Shown: positions 12,553 to 19,653, counted from the first letter of the stretch. The stretch: 39,230 nt of DNA from Eubacterium sp. (GCA_029050995.1 JAIDLO010000062.1:1-39230), one strand, 5' to 3'. The notes: generated from the sequence alone by a model not told the origin. A program made the numbers and translations.

Positions 12553-12584
12553 ATATCAGTTTATTCCTTTTCGCCTCCCGATTT

Positions 12585-12668
12585 GCCTCCCTTGTTAAAG
12601 GGAGGGGGACCGCTTGCGGTGGTGGGATTCTTAGGGAGGTGGCAACCTTTAGGTTGACGGAGGGATTC
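12585..12668. repeat. Modular palindromic repeat, two tandem units
   Basis: A lead hairpin CCTCCCTT (12586-12593)/AAGGGAGG (12598-12605) is followed by two related modules. Module 1 carries the palindrome ACCGCTTGCGGT (12609-12620) and ends in GGTGGTGGGATTC. Module 2 starts TTAGGGAGGTGG, carries CAACCTTTAGGTTG (12643-12656) and ends in ACGGAGGGATTC. Both modules follow the plan GGGAGG - variable self-complementary core - GGNGGGATTC. From memory, similar non-coding elements recur in gut Clostridia genomes. No ORF lies here. Confidence 0.75.
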
Positions 12669-12673
12669 ACATT

Positions 12674-12705
12674 TGTAGGGACGAGCATTGCTCGTCCGTT
12701 TTTAT
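12674..12705 (+). repeat. Palindromic repeat unit, class A (GTAGGG...CCGTTTT)
   Basis: The unit begins TGTAGGG, has a perfect 8-bp stem GGACGAGC (12679-12686)/GCTCGTCC (12690-12697) with loop ATT, and ends GTTTTTATT. It is nearly identical to the unit at 18797-18831 (one base differs in the stem). The T run makes it terminator-like on the plus strand. It directly abuts the 3' end of the XRE gene. Confidence 0.8.
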
Positions 12706-12908
12706 TCATCTATAAGTCCTAATATATAATCAGCCGAAACCTTATAATATTTGCAAAGCGCAATAATATGCCGAACAGGAATTTCATTTTCTCCCTTTTC
12801 ATATCGTGAATACACCTGCTGCGTTGTGCCAAGATAATCGGCAATCTGCTTTTGCGTTAAATCATTGTCTTCCCTTAAATCTTTTATAATCTCAACATAG
12901 CTTTTCAT
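12702..12908 (-). CDS. XRE-family HTH transcriptional regulator
   Basis: This 68-aa protein consists almost entirely of a Cro/CI-type helix-turn-helix domain. LTQKQIADYLGTTQQVYSRYEKGENEIP is the HTH core, followed by the typical ALCKYYKVSADYILGL. The start follows GGAGGAATTTTATG, an identical ribosome binding site and spacing to that of the divergent gene at 13031. It is transcribed away from the PUA-like/LRR operon across a 122-bp region with two palindromes, which suggests that it represses both directions. A weak promoter (TTGGTG-16-TATATG) overlaps the first palindrome. No toxin-like partner lies next to it on its own strand. The regulatory role is inferred from the layout. Confidence 0.85.
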   Translation of the reverse strand: MKSYVEIIKDLREDNDLTQKQIADYLGTTQQVYSRYEKGENEIPVRHIIALCKYYKVSADYILGLIDE

Positions 12909-12944
12909 AAAATTCCTCCATATTCTTCATATAAAAGAATTTTA

Positions 12945-12994
12945 CAATACACCAAATGTGGTGTATTGACTTTACACTATATGTGGTGTAAAAT
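12945..12994. promoter_or_regulatory. Divergent promoter with two palindromic operators
   Basis: Operator 1 is a perfect palindrome with 10-bp arms, CAATACACCA (12945-12954) and TGGTGTATTG (12959-12968), separated by AATG. Operator 2 is TTTACAC (12971-12977)/GTGTAAA (12986-12992) and shares the ACACNANATGTGGTGT core. Their centres lie 25 bp apart. The plus-strand promoter TTGACT (12966-12971)-17-TAAAAT (12989-12994) has operator 2 across its spacer and -10 box, and operator 1 touching its -35. Binding there would block RNA polymerase. The likely binder is the adjacent XRE protein. Confidence 0.75.
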
Positions 12995-13030
12995 GATATT
13001 TGTAATTTATTATGTGTGAGGAGGAATTTT

Positions 13031-13504
13031 ATGGCAAATGTTTATATTCTTAATTTAAAAGACAATAGAGAAAACCACGATAAAAATGATGATACAAAGT
13101 TTACAACCTGTATGCGAAATGGAATTATTTCAATCGGCTGGGGAAGCGAAGAATCAAGAGAAAGCTCAGCTTATAAGACAGCTATCAATAAATTCAATGA
13201 AATGAAAAAAGGCGATTTGGTTTGGACAAAGAATCCTAAAACGAAGAGCAAATTTTATCTTCTTGAAGTTGTTGATGATGAAGGCTATGATTATTTTGAA
13301 AATGAAAAAGAATATTATATTCACGAAGATAAAAGTTTCGCAAGAAGAATAAGGAAAATTGAAAGTTTTTCTGCTGAGAATTTGCCGAATGGACTAACGA
13401 AAAAAGATATTGTTGCAAGGCGTACTGCTGAACGAGTGCATAGGGAATTCCTTATAAATGCAACTTTGAAAATTGCCAAAAAAGAAAAGGAGAATAAAAA
13501 ATGA
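13031..13504 (+). CDS. PUA/EVE-like domain protein
   Basis: The product is 157 aa from ATG 13031. The GTG at 13016 in the track lies inside the ribosome binding site GAGGAGG, so it is rejected. The pattern MRNGIISIGWGSEE, then a helix, then MKKGDLVWTK, then KFYLLEVVDDEGYDYF and RRIRKIESF resembles the PUA-like/EVE fold. That fold occurs alone or at the N-terminus of restriction-type proteins that read modified bases (family knowledge; the match here is by eye). There is no signal peptide or membrane segment, so it should be cytosolic. Its stop overlaps the start of the LRR gene by 4 nt (ATGA). It is divergent from an XRE repressor with operator-like palindromes between. A defence or stress role is possible but unproven. 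Confidence 0.6.
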   Translation: MANVYILNLKDNRENHDKNDDTKFTTCMRNGIISIGWGSEESRESSAYKTAINKFNEMKKGDLVWTKNPKTKSKFYLLEVVDDEGYDYFENEKEYYIHEDKSFARRIRKIESFSAENLPNGLTKKDIVARRTAERVHREFLINATLKIAKKEKENKK

Positions 13505-14964
13505 AAAAAGTTATATCTGTATTTTTATCAATCATAATGCTCCTTGGCATTACTGCAGGCATAGACCTTTCTGCTTTTGCTGATGAGGATGAAGTTTTTA
13601 CAAGTGGAGATTTTGAATATGTGTATGGCTATTTGGAATTTCAAGACTATTGGCTTGTTCTTTGTCCTTCAACAGAGGCAATAACTATAAGAAAATATAA
13701 CGGTTCAGCATCAAATCTTACTATCCCAAGCTCAATTAATGGTAAAAAAGTAGCAAGCATTGGGAATTGTGCATTTATGGATTGCACAAGTTTAACAAGA
13801 GTAACAATACCAAATAGTGTAACAAGCATTGGGGATGGTGCATTTCATGGTTGCACAAGCTTAACAAGTGTATCAATACCAGATAGTGTAACAAGCATTG
13901 GGGATGGTGCATTTTATTACTGCACAAGCTTAACAAGTATATCCATACCAGATAGTGTAACAGAAATTGGGACGGCTGCATTTATGGGTTGCACAAGCTT
14001 ATTAACTATAACAATCCCAAGTCGTGTTAGGGAACTTGATATTGCATTTTATGAATGTACAAATTTGGCAAGTATAAAAATATTAAATAAGAATTGTGAA
14101 TTTTGCTCTGAGGAGGCACCTTGTATTCCGAAAACAGCAATAATTCACGGGTACAAAGGCTCTACAGCTGAAAGATTTGCTGAGACGAGACGGATAAAAT
14201 TTGTACCATTAGATGATGTGTGTTCTCATTCATGGGATAATGGCAGGGTAACTATAAAAGCAACTTGTACTGCAACGGGTGAAAGAGCATATATATGCAC
14301 GGCTTGCGGTGAAGTAAAAACAGAAACAATTGCAAAAACTGCACATACATACAAAACAACTAATACAAAAGCAACTACAAAGAAAAATGGTAGTGTTTTA
14401 AAGAAATGTTCTGTTTGCGGAGCAACAACAAAAACTACAATTTATTATCCGAAAACAATTACACTTTCAAAAACCTCTTATGTCTATAATGGCAAAGCAC
14501 AGAAGCCTACTGTAACAGTAAAGGACAGCAAAGGCAAGAAAATTGCCGCAAGCAACTATACTGTAAAATATACAAGCAATAAAAATGTTGGTAAGGCTAC
14601 TGTAACGATTACATTTAAAGGTAACTACAGCGGAACAGTTAAGAAAACATTTACCATTAAGCCAAAGGCAACAACACTTTCGAGTGTAACAGCCAAATCA
14701 AAAGGCTTTACTGCAAAGTGGAAGAAACTGACAACGCAGACAACAGGCTATGAAATTCAGTATTCAACAAGCAGTAAGTTCTCAAGTGCAAAAACTGTAA
14801 CAGTTTCAAAGAACAGCACAACATCAAAATCTGTTTCAAAGTTGAAAGCGAAGAAAAAGTATTATGTAAGAGTTCGTACTTACAAAACCGTAAAGGTAAA
14901 CGGTAAATCAACAAAGATTTATTCTGCTTGGAGTAAAGCAAAGGCCGTTACAACAAAAAAGTAG
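13501..14964 (+). CDS. Secreted BspA-like leucine-rich-repeat protein with C-terminal Ig/Fn3-like domains
   Basis: A 487-aa exported protein. Residues 1-27 are a signal peptide (MKKV, hydrophobic core, SAFA). About residues 85-185 hold BspA-type LRR_5 repeats (GAFxxCTSLTSVSIPDSVTSIG), 23 residues each. A Cys-containing stretch (CTACG, CSVCG) follows. Next comes an immunoglobulin-like module (YNGKAQKPTVTVKDSKGKKI), and a Thr/Ser/Lys-rich fibronectin type III-like domain runs to the end (YEIQYSTSSKFSSAKTV). No LPXTG motif or C-terminal anchor is seen. Such proteins bind host or matrix ligands in other bacteria, but the ligand here is unknown. It overlaps the PUA-like gene by 4 nt, with AAAGGAG upstream, so the two are translationally coupled. 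That pairing is unusual for a cytosolic and a secreted protein. Confidence 0.85.
   Translation: MKKVISVFLSIIMLLGITAGIDLSAFADEDEVFTSGDFEYVYGYLEFQDYWLVLCPSTEAITIRKYNGSASNLTIPSSINGKKVASIGNCAFMDCTSLTRVTIPNSVTSIGDGAFHGCTSLTSVSIPDSVTSIGDGAFYYCTSLTSISIPDSVTEIGTAAFMGCTSLLTITIPSRVRELDIAFYECTNLASIKILNKNCEFCSEEAPCIPKTAIIHGYKGSTAERFAETRRIKFVPLDDVCSHSWDNGRVTIKATCTATGERAYICTACGEVKTETIAKTAHTYKTTNTKATTKKNGSVLKKCSVCGATTKTTIYYPKTITLSKTSYVYNGKAQKPTVTVKDSKGKKIAASNYTVKYTSNKNVGKATVTITFKGNYSGTVKKTFTIKPKATTLSSVTAKSKGFTAKWKKLTTQTTGYEIQYSTSSKFSSAKTVTVSKNSTTSKSVSKLKAKKKYYVRVRTYKTVKVNGKSTKIYSAWSKAKAVTTKK
13771..14046 (+). repeat. Four tandem 69-bp repeats coding the LRR units
   Basis: Copies start at about 13771, 13840, 13909 and 13978. 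Units 2 and 3 are nearly identical in DNA (GTGTAACAAGCATTGGGGAT recurs), and unit 4 has drifted. The near-identity of synonymous sites points to recent duplication or homogenisation, so copy number may vary between strains. This is a coding repeat, not a CRISPR array. Confidence 0.85.
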
Positions 14965-14967
14965 AAT

Positions 14968-15000
14968 CGTAGGGGCGGAATCCATTTCCGACCGTTTTGC
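14968..15000 (+). repeat. Palindromic repeat unit, class A
   Basis: CGTAGGGG, a stem CGGAA/TTCCG with loop TCCAT or similar, then CCGTTTTGC. It begins 3 nt after the stop of the LRR gene. Together with the units at 12585-12705 it brackets the XRE/PUA/LRR island. The stem is less perfect than in other copies. Confidence 0.65.
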
Positions 15001-15034
15001 ATTGCTTAAATTTTAAGAAACTGTAAAATTCTCC

Positions 15035-15072
15035 AAAAGAGTGGAACTTTATTGTTCTGCTCTTTTATTTTT
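15035..15072 (+). terminator. Terminator after the LRR gene
   Basis: AAAAGAGTGGAAC (15035-15047) pairs with GTTCTGCTCTTTT (15054-15066) through a long stem with two adjacent G-U wobbles and loop TTTATT, followed by ATTTTT. It separates the accessory island from recD2. A TACAAT (15086-15091) lies just downstream as a possible recD2 -10 box, without a good -35. Confidence 0.8.
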
Positions 15073-15107
15073 GCTTTATTTATGGTACAATTGTTTAGGT
15101 GAAAATT

Positions 15108-17330
15108 ATGGCAGATATAGGGCTTGAAAACTTAATAGGTACGATTGAGGAAATAACCTATTTCAACAGTGAAAACGGCTATACGGTTATGGTTATTTCT
15201 TCTGAGGGCGAGCCTATCACGGTTGTAGGCAGCTTTCCTGAGCTTGCCGAGGGCGTAGAGGTGCGCCTTATGGGGGAATGGGTAAATCATTCAACCTACG
15301 GCAATCAGTTTAAGGCAAGCCTTATTGAGCAGACTCTGCCCGAAAACGAAGCAGGTATTCTGCGCTATCTTGCAAGCGGAATTATCAAAGGCATCAGAGA
15401 AGCTACTGCCGTTAAAATTGTTGAGGCATTCGGCAGAGAAGCCTTTGATGTTATTGAAAATGATGTGGATCGTCTTTCCTCTATCAAGGGAATCAGCAAG
15501 CCGAAGGCTCGTAAAATCCAGCAGGAATTCAAGGCTCAGTTTGCATCAAGAGAAACGATTCAGGCTTTAACAAAGATAGGTTTAAGTCAGGCGGAAGCCT
15601 TTCAGGCTTACAATATGTTTCAGTCTGCCGCTTATGATATTATTTCCGATAACCCCTTTGCCTTTGTTTGTGAAAACGGCTATTCGTTTGACAGGGCTGA
15701 AGAGATTGCGGACAACCTTGATTCGCCTGATTTATTTGATTACAGATGTCAGGCGTGTGTTGTATATATTGTTCGTCATAATCTGGATAACGGACACACC
15801 TGTTTGCCGAGAACGGCTGTTTTGAAATCAGCAATGAATTATCTTGAATGCAACGAAGATACGGCTGAAATCGCAATTGATAACGCTTTACAGGGACAGC
15901 AGCTTGTTTCCGCTGAAATAAACGGAAAAGAATTCCTTTTCACACCCGAAATCTATGATGCAGAAACTGCTGTTGCAGACAGAATCAAGGTTATGGTCAA
16001 TTATCCGCCAAGGCAGATTATGGTTGACCCAAGCGAGATTTTTACATTTGAGCAGTGCAATCATATAGAATTTGATGATAAGCAGAGAGCGGCTATTGAA
16101 ATTGCTGTTAACCAAGGTATGCTGATTTTAACAGGCGGACCGGGTACGGGTAAAACAACAACTGTTCGCGGCATTATAGCGCTTATGAAAAACAGGGGAA
16201 TGAATGTTGCCCTTGCCGCACCTACGGGCAGAGCCGCAAAAAGAATGAGCGAGCTTACGGGCTTTGAGGCAAAAACAATTCATCGTCTGCTTGAGGTTGA
16301 GTATAAGGACGGAGCAACAGAACCGTCGTTCGTTTATAACAGGAAGAATAAGCTTGATGTTGATGCCGTTATTATTGACGAGCTTTCTATGGTTGATATC
16401 AAGCTGTTTGACAGCTTTTTAGAGGCTTTGCCGATGAGCGCAAGGCTGATTATGGTTGGGGATAAAGACCAGCTTCCAGCAGTCGGTGCAGGCAATGTGC
16501 TGAAGGATTTAACGGAAAGCGGTTTGATTCCTGTTGTTGAGCTTGATAAAATTTTCAGGCAGGCAATGGAAAGCCTTATTGTAACGAATGCGCACGAGGT
16601 TGTAAGGGGCAATATGCCCGATATGTCGCATAACGATATCAGTTCCGATTTCTTTCTTCTTAGAGAAAATGCACCTTATAATGCTTCAAAAAAGATTGTA
16701 GACCTTGTTACACGCCGTCTGCCGACAGGCTACGGATATGATGTTTTAACGGATATTCAAGTGCTTTGTCCAAGCAGAAAGGGCGATGTAGGCACGGAGA
16801 ATCTTAATTTTCTTTTGCAGCAGAGGCTGAACCCTGCGTCAAGAGAAAAGGCGGAAATCAAGCATAACGGCTATGTGCTCCGTGAGGGCGACAAGGTTAT
16901 GCAGATTAAGAATAATTATGATGTTCCCTGGTTTAAATCGGGCGAAAACGGCACAGGTGTGTTCAACGGCGATATCGGAATATTAACAAGAATTGATAAA
17001 GCAAATGATATTCTGAATGTTATGTTTGAGGATAGGGAAGCGATGTACTCTCTTGAACACGCAAAGCAGCTTGAGCTTGCTTATGCAATGACTGTTCATA
17101 AGAGCCAGGGCTCAGAATTTGAAGCCGTTGTTATGCCTGTTCTTTCAACGCCGCAGAAGCTTTCATACAGAAACTTATTCTATACGGCATTAACAAGAGC
17201 AAAAAATCTTATTGTTCTTGTAGGCAATGAAAATTCGGTCAAAGCAATGGTTGAAAATGACAAGGAAACAAGGCGCTACAGTGCACTTCTGTACTTTTTA
17301 ACTGTTGACAATAATCCGTTCATGGAGTAA
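15108..17330 (+). CDS. recD2: RecD2-type ATP-dependent DNA helicase
   Basis: A 740-aa superfamily 1B 5'-3' DNA helicase of the RecD2/YrrC type, which acts without RecBC. The start is ATG 15108 (AGGTGA before it) rather than GTG 15099. The N-terminal region contains the tandem helix-hairpin-helix-like segment (DRLSSIKGISKPKARKIQQEF) typical of RecD2. The motor motifs are complete: Walker A GGPGTGKT at residues 343-350, Walker B IIDELS with Asp424-Glu425, GDKDQLPAVGAG (motif III), and near the C-terminus TVHKSQGSEF with YTALTRAK (motifs V-VI). Its role is DNA repair or replication-fork maintenance. mreB follows after 33 nt, so the two may share a transcript. Confidence 0.95.
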   Translation: MADIGLENLIGTIEEITYFNSENGYTVMVISSEGEPITVVGSFPELAEGVEVRLMGEWVNHSTYGNQFKASLIEQTLPENEAGILRYLASGIIKGIREATAVKIVEAFGREAFDVIENDVDRLSSIKGISKPKARKIQQEFKAQFASRETIQALTKIGLSQAEAFQAYNMFQSAAYDIISDNPFAFVCENGYSFDRAEEIADNLDSPDLFDYRCQACVVYIVRHNLDNGHTCLPRTAVLKSAMNYLECNEDTAEIAIDNALQGQQLVSAEINGKEFLFTPEIYDAETAVADRIKVMVNYPPRQIMVDPSEIFTFEQCNHIEFDDKQRAAIEIAVNQGMLILTGGPGTGKTTTVRGIIALMKNRGMNVALAAPTGRAAKRMSELTGFEAKTIHRLLEVEYKDGATEPSFVYNRKNKLDVDAVIIDELSMVDIKLFDSFLEALPMSARLIMVGDKDQLPAVGAGNVLKDLTESGLIPVVELDKIFRQAMESLIVTNAHEVVRGNMPDMSHNDISSDFFLLRENAPYNASKKIVDLVTRRLPTGYGYDVLTDIQVLCPSRKGDVGTENLNFLLQQRLNPASREKAEIKHNGYVLREGDKVMQIKNNYDVPWFKSGENGTGVFNGDIGILTRIDKANDILNVMFEDREAMYSLEHAKQLELAYAMTVHKSQGSEFEAVVMPVLSTPQKLSYRNLFYTALTRAKNLIVLVGNENSVKAMVENDKETRRYSALLYFLTVDNNPFME

Positions 17331-17363
17331 CATTTAGTTATATTATTTTAAGGAAATGAAATT

Positions 17364-18392
17364 ATGTTTGGTTATGATTTAGGTATAGACTTGGGCTCAA
17401 GCTCAATTGTTATAACAGTGCCGGGTAAAGGTGTTGTTGTAAATGAGCCGTCCTATGTTGCTTATGATACCGAAACTGAAAAAATATTATATGCAGGCAG
17501 ACGCGCGTATTATCTTGAGGGCAGAGAGCCCGACGGCGTAACTGTTATTCAGCCGATTGTTAACGGCGCTGTAACGAATTATTCCATTGCACAGCAGATG
17601 GTTAAATTCTTTATGGATAAGGTAATCGGAAAAAGCCTTTTTAAGCCGAGAGTGGTTGCATCCATATCTGCGCTTAGCACGGATGTTGAAAAAAGAACGC
17701 TTTTGTCTGTTATCATAACGGCAGGGGCAAGGTCTGTATGCCTTGTTGAGGAGGCACTTTGCGCCGCTTTGGGTGCAGGCGTTGATCCGCTTTTGCCTGC
17801 AGGTGTGTTTGTTATAGATATCGGCGGTGGCACAACGGATATGGCAGTTGTCAGCCAGGGTACGATGAATCAGGTTGAAACGCTTCGTCTTGCAGGAAAT
17901 CATTTTGATGATGAAATAACAAAGTATTTGCATGATGAATATGGTATTCTGATTGGTAAGCGTACTGCCGAAGAGGTTAAGAAAAATATCGGCGGTGCTG
18001 TTCCGCGTAATGAAGATGTTGTTATGCAGGTTAAGGGCAGAGATATGGTTACAGGTATGCCGGGCATTGCTGAAATAACAGGAAATGAGCTTTATAAATG
18101 CTTAAAGCCGCTTTTTGATCAGCTTGCGAATTCTGCTATTGCTTTGTTTGAAAGAACCTCTCCGCAGCTTATGGCGGATATAACATCGGGCGAGGTTATT
18201 ATAACAGGCGGCAGTTCTGAACTGTATGGCATTGATACAATGTTTTCAGAAGCGCTTAATCTTGAGGTTACGATTGCGCCAAGGGCAGAGCTTTGCGTTG
18301 CAAAAGGTGCAATGGTTGCTTTAAATAAAATGCATCTGCTGGATCAGTATGGCTATCGCTTCAGAACAAAGCAGGATGTAAGAATAAAATAG
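17364..18392 (+). CDS. mreB: MreB/Mbl-family actin-like protein
   Basis: A 342-aa bacterial actin homologue. The phosphate-1 loop is LGIDLGSSS near the N-terminus, phosphate 2 is VIDIGGGTTDMAV, and the adenosine motif is VIITGGSSELYGI. The overall length matches MreB, Mbl and MreBH. These proteins form membrane-bound filaments that guide elongasome cell-wall synthesis. No mreC, mreD, rodA or pbp gene is adjacent, so it may be a second paralogue (Mbl- or MreBH-like) rather than the main mreB, and the exact paralogue cannot be told from this window. The start has AAGGAAATGAAATT before it. A small membrane protein gene follows after 10 nt. Confidence 0.9.
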   Translation: MFGYDLGIDLGSSSIVITVPGKGVVVNEPSYVAYDTETEKILYAGRRAYYLEGREPDGVTVIQPIVNGAVTNYSIAQQMVKFFMDKVIGKSLFKPRVVASISALSTDVEKRTLLSVIITAGARSVCLVEEALCAALGAGVDPLLPAGVFVIDIGGGTTDMAVVSQGTMNQVETLRLAGNHFDDEITKYLHDEYGILIGKRTAEEVKKNIGGAVPRNEDVVMQVKGRDMVTGMPGIAEITGNELYKCLKPLFDQLANSAIALFERTSPQLMADITSGEVIITGGSSELYGIDTMFSEALNLEVTIAPRAELCVAKGAMVALNKMHLLDQYGYRFRTKQDVRIK

Positions 18393-18402
18393 GAGAAGCA
18401 GT

Positions 18403-18675
18403 ATGAAAAACAAAAATGAAAATGTGCTTGATAAGATTTCGCGCTTATCATTTACATCGGCTATTATCGGCGTTTGCACAATTGGAATCTGCCCTATATT
18501 CGGCGTTGCAGGCATTGTTGCTCCGTTGGTTATGAAGTGTAAAGGTGCAGAGCTTTCCAGCGATACTGCATTCAGAAATAAAAAAGCTTTTATAGCAGGT
18601 ATTGCAACACTTGTTATGTTTGTTCTTGATTTGATTATACTTGCTTATGCAAATTCAAAATTAGGTTGGTTTTAA
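18403..18675 (+). CDS. Small membrane protein, DUF4190-like
   Basis: A 90-aa protein with two hydrophobic segments (about residues 16-44 and 63-84) joined by a short polar loop. The glycine/proline-rich first segment (GICPIFGVAGIVAPLVMKCKG) recalls the DUF4190 family of small two-helix membrane proteins. AGGAGAAGC precedes the ATG, and the gene starts only 10 nt after mreB, so it is probably translated from the same mRNA. The function is unknown. Location beside an actin-like cytoskeletal gene is suggestive but not evidence of partnership. Confidence 0.7.
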   Translation: MKNKNENVLDKISRLSFTSAIIGVCTIGICPIFGVAGIVAPLVMKCKGAELSSDTAFRNKKAFIAGIATLVMFVLDLIILAYANSKLGWF

Positions 18676-18688
18676 TTGATATATGAAT

Positions 18689-18721
18689 GGAGGGGACGAT
18701 GCTCACATCGTCCCGTTTTGC
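18689..18721 (+). repeat. Palindromic repeat unit, class A (paired with 18740-18773)
   Basis: GGAGG, a perfect stem GGGACGAT (18693-18700)/ATCGTCCC (18707-18714) with loop GCTCAC, then GTTTTGC. Its core CGATGCTCACATCG differs by one base from the core of the neighbouring inverted unit. Confidence 0.8.
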
Positions 18722-18739
18722 ATTTCTTTAACTTTGTAT

Positions 18740-18773
18740 ATTCGGTGCGATGTGGGCATCGCACCCTACAATT
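18740..18773 (-). repeat. Palindromic repeat unit, class B (inverted)
   Basis: ATTCGGTGCG to CACCCTACAATT; read on the minus strand it begins TGTAGGGTGCG. The stem GGTGCGATG (18744-18752)/CATCGCACC (18757-18765) is a perfect 9 bp with loop TGGG. It points opposite to the class A unit 19 bp upstream, so the pair is bounded by GGAGGGG and CCCTAC. Confidence 0.8.
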
Positions 18774-18796
18774 CTTTTGAATCAATCAATTTCATA

Positions 18797-18831
18797 TCGT
18801 AGGGGCGAGCATTGCTCGTCCGTCTTTTTTT
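18797..18831 (+). repeat. Palindromic repeat unit, class A, acting as a terminator
   Basis: CGTAGG, a stem GGGCGAGC (18803-18810)/GCTCGTCC (18814-18821) with one G-U pair, then CCGTC and seven T residues. The T tract makes it a plausible rho-independent terminator for the recD2-mreB-DUF4190-like group. It is nearly identical to the unit at 12674-12705. Confidence 0.8.
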
Positions 18832-18864
18832 GTAATAAAATTCTCGAAAAATGATAAAATATTA

Positions 18865-18893
18865 TTGACAAACGATAATTTTCGTGCTATAAC
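18865..18893 (+). promoter_or_regulatory. Promoter of the DUF2975/YozG operon
   Basis: TTGACA (18865-18870), a 17-bp spacer and TATAAC (18888-18893) are close to consensus and lie 35 bp before the DUF2975 start codon. The spacer holds an imperfect inverted repeat (ACGATAATTTTCGT) that could be the binding site of the YozG-like regulator encoded two genes on. Confidence 0.7.
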
Positions 18894-18927
18894 AAGGTTG
18901 AAAATAATTCATTTGGAGGAATTCTTT

Positions 18928-19434
18928 ATGTGGAATAAAGAAAAATCAGTTAAGCTGACGCATTTTATGGTAAGGATATTTTATTTAATTTTAACGGTTG
19001 TTGCGGCGGCATCTGTTATTATTCCAATCGCAGTTGAGGATTATGGACCATTGGCATTTTATATTATTCCGTTTTATATTTCTGTTCCTGTGGGGTATAT
19101 AGCACTTGTGTGTCTTGATAAGCTTTTGATTCATATTAAAAAAGGAATTGTGTTTGATATCAAAAATGTTAAGCTGTTAAGACTGTTCAGCTGGCTTTGC
19201 TTTTTCGTAAGCGCAGTTACAATTCTGTTTGTTGCAATTGTTATTTTAAGAATGTATCTGGATACAGTTGGTGCAGTAAATGTACCATTCATAACGATTG
19301 CAGATTGGTATTATTCAATTTTTGCTTTTTGTGTTTCCGTTGCAGAATTGTTTGTCGGTGTAGTTGTAAGAGTTGTAAAAAATGTTTTTGAAGCCGCAAT
19401 AAAAATCAAAGAAGAAAATGAGTTAACTATATAA
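18928..19434 (+). CDS. DUF2975 membrane protein
   Basis: The product is 168 aa from ATG 18928, which follows TTGGAGGAATTC. The longer track ORF would start inside the promoter and is rejected. Four membrane segments alternate with short loops. The family signatures are clear: the KKGIVFDIKNVKLLRLFSWLCF loop in the middle and a C-terminus FEAAIKIKEENELTI, matching the DUF2975 pattern. DUF2975 proteins are regularly encoded next to a YozG-type HTH protein, as here (11 nt apart). The molecular function of the family is not established. A membrane sensor or partner of the regulator is the common suggestion. Confidence 0.88.
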   Translation: MWNKEKSVKLTHFMVRIFYLILTVVAAASVIIPIAVEDYGPLAFYIIPFYISVPVGYIALVCLDKLLIHIKKGIVFDIKNVKLLRLFSWLCFFVSAVTILFVAIVILRMYLDTVGAVNVPFITIADWYYSIFAFCVSVAELFVGVVVRVVKNVFEAAIKIKEENELTI

Positions 19435-19445
19435 AGGAGGGCAAT

Positions 19446-19652
19446 ATGAGCATTGTAGTAAATCTTGATGTTATGCTTGCAAGGCGTAAAATGTCCTCGC
19501 TTGAGCTGGCAGAGAAGATAGGCATTACGCCTGCGAATTTATCCATTTTAAAAACAGGCAAGGCAAAGGCTGTTCGCTTTTCAACGCTTGAAGCGATCTG
19601 CAAAGAGCTTGATTGCCAGCCGGGGGATATTCTTGAATTTGTTGAGGATTAG
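19446..19652 (+). CDS. YozG-type XRE-family transcriptional regulator
   Basis: A 68-aa Cro/CI-like HTH protein. The HTH core is MSSLELAEKIGITPANLSILKTGKAKAVRF, and the family tail ELDCQPGDILEFVED is typical of YozG-like regulators. AAAGGAGGGCAAT precedes the ATG. It is encoded directly after the DUF2975 protein and is probably the cytosolic output of that pair, with autoregulation at the upstream promoter plausible. The following gene starts 1 nt after its stop, so three genes share a message. Confidence 0.9.
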   Translation: MSIVVNLDVMLARRKMSSLELAEKIGITPANLSILKTGKAKAVRFSTLEAICKELDCQPGDILEFVED

Positions 19653-19653
19653 A

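Noticed and set aside
12702-13504. Toxin-antitoxin pair made of the XRE protein and the PUA-like protein
   Set aside because: The genes are divergent rather than in one operon, and the PUA-like protein shows no known toxin motif. It is kept only as a regulator and target arrangement.
13771-14046. Possible CRISPR array
   Set aside because: The 69-bp repeats are contiguous, have no spacers, keep the reading frame and encode 23-residue LRR units.
17364-18392. Assignment as DnaK/Hsp70 or FtsA from the actin-like motifs
   Set aside because: The length of 342 aa, the lack of a substrate-binding domain or FtsA 1C domain, and the phosphate loops all fit MreB/Mbl.
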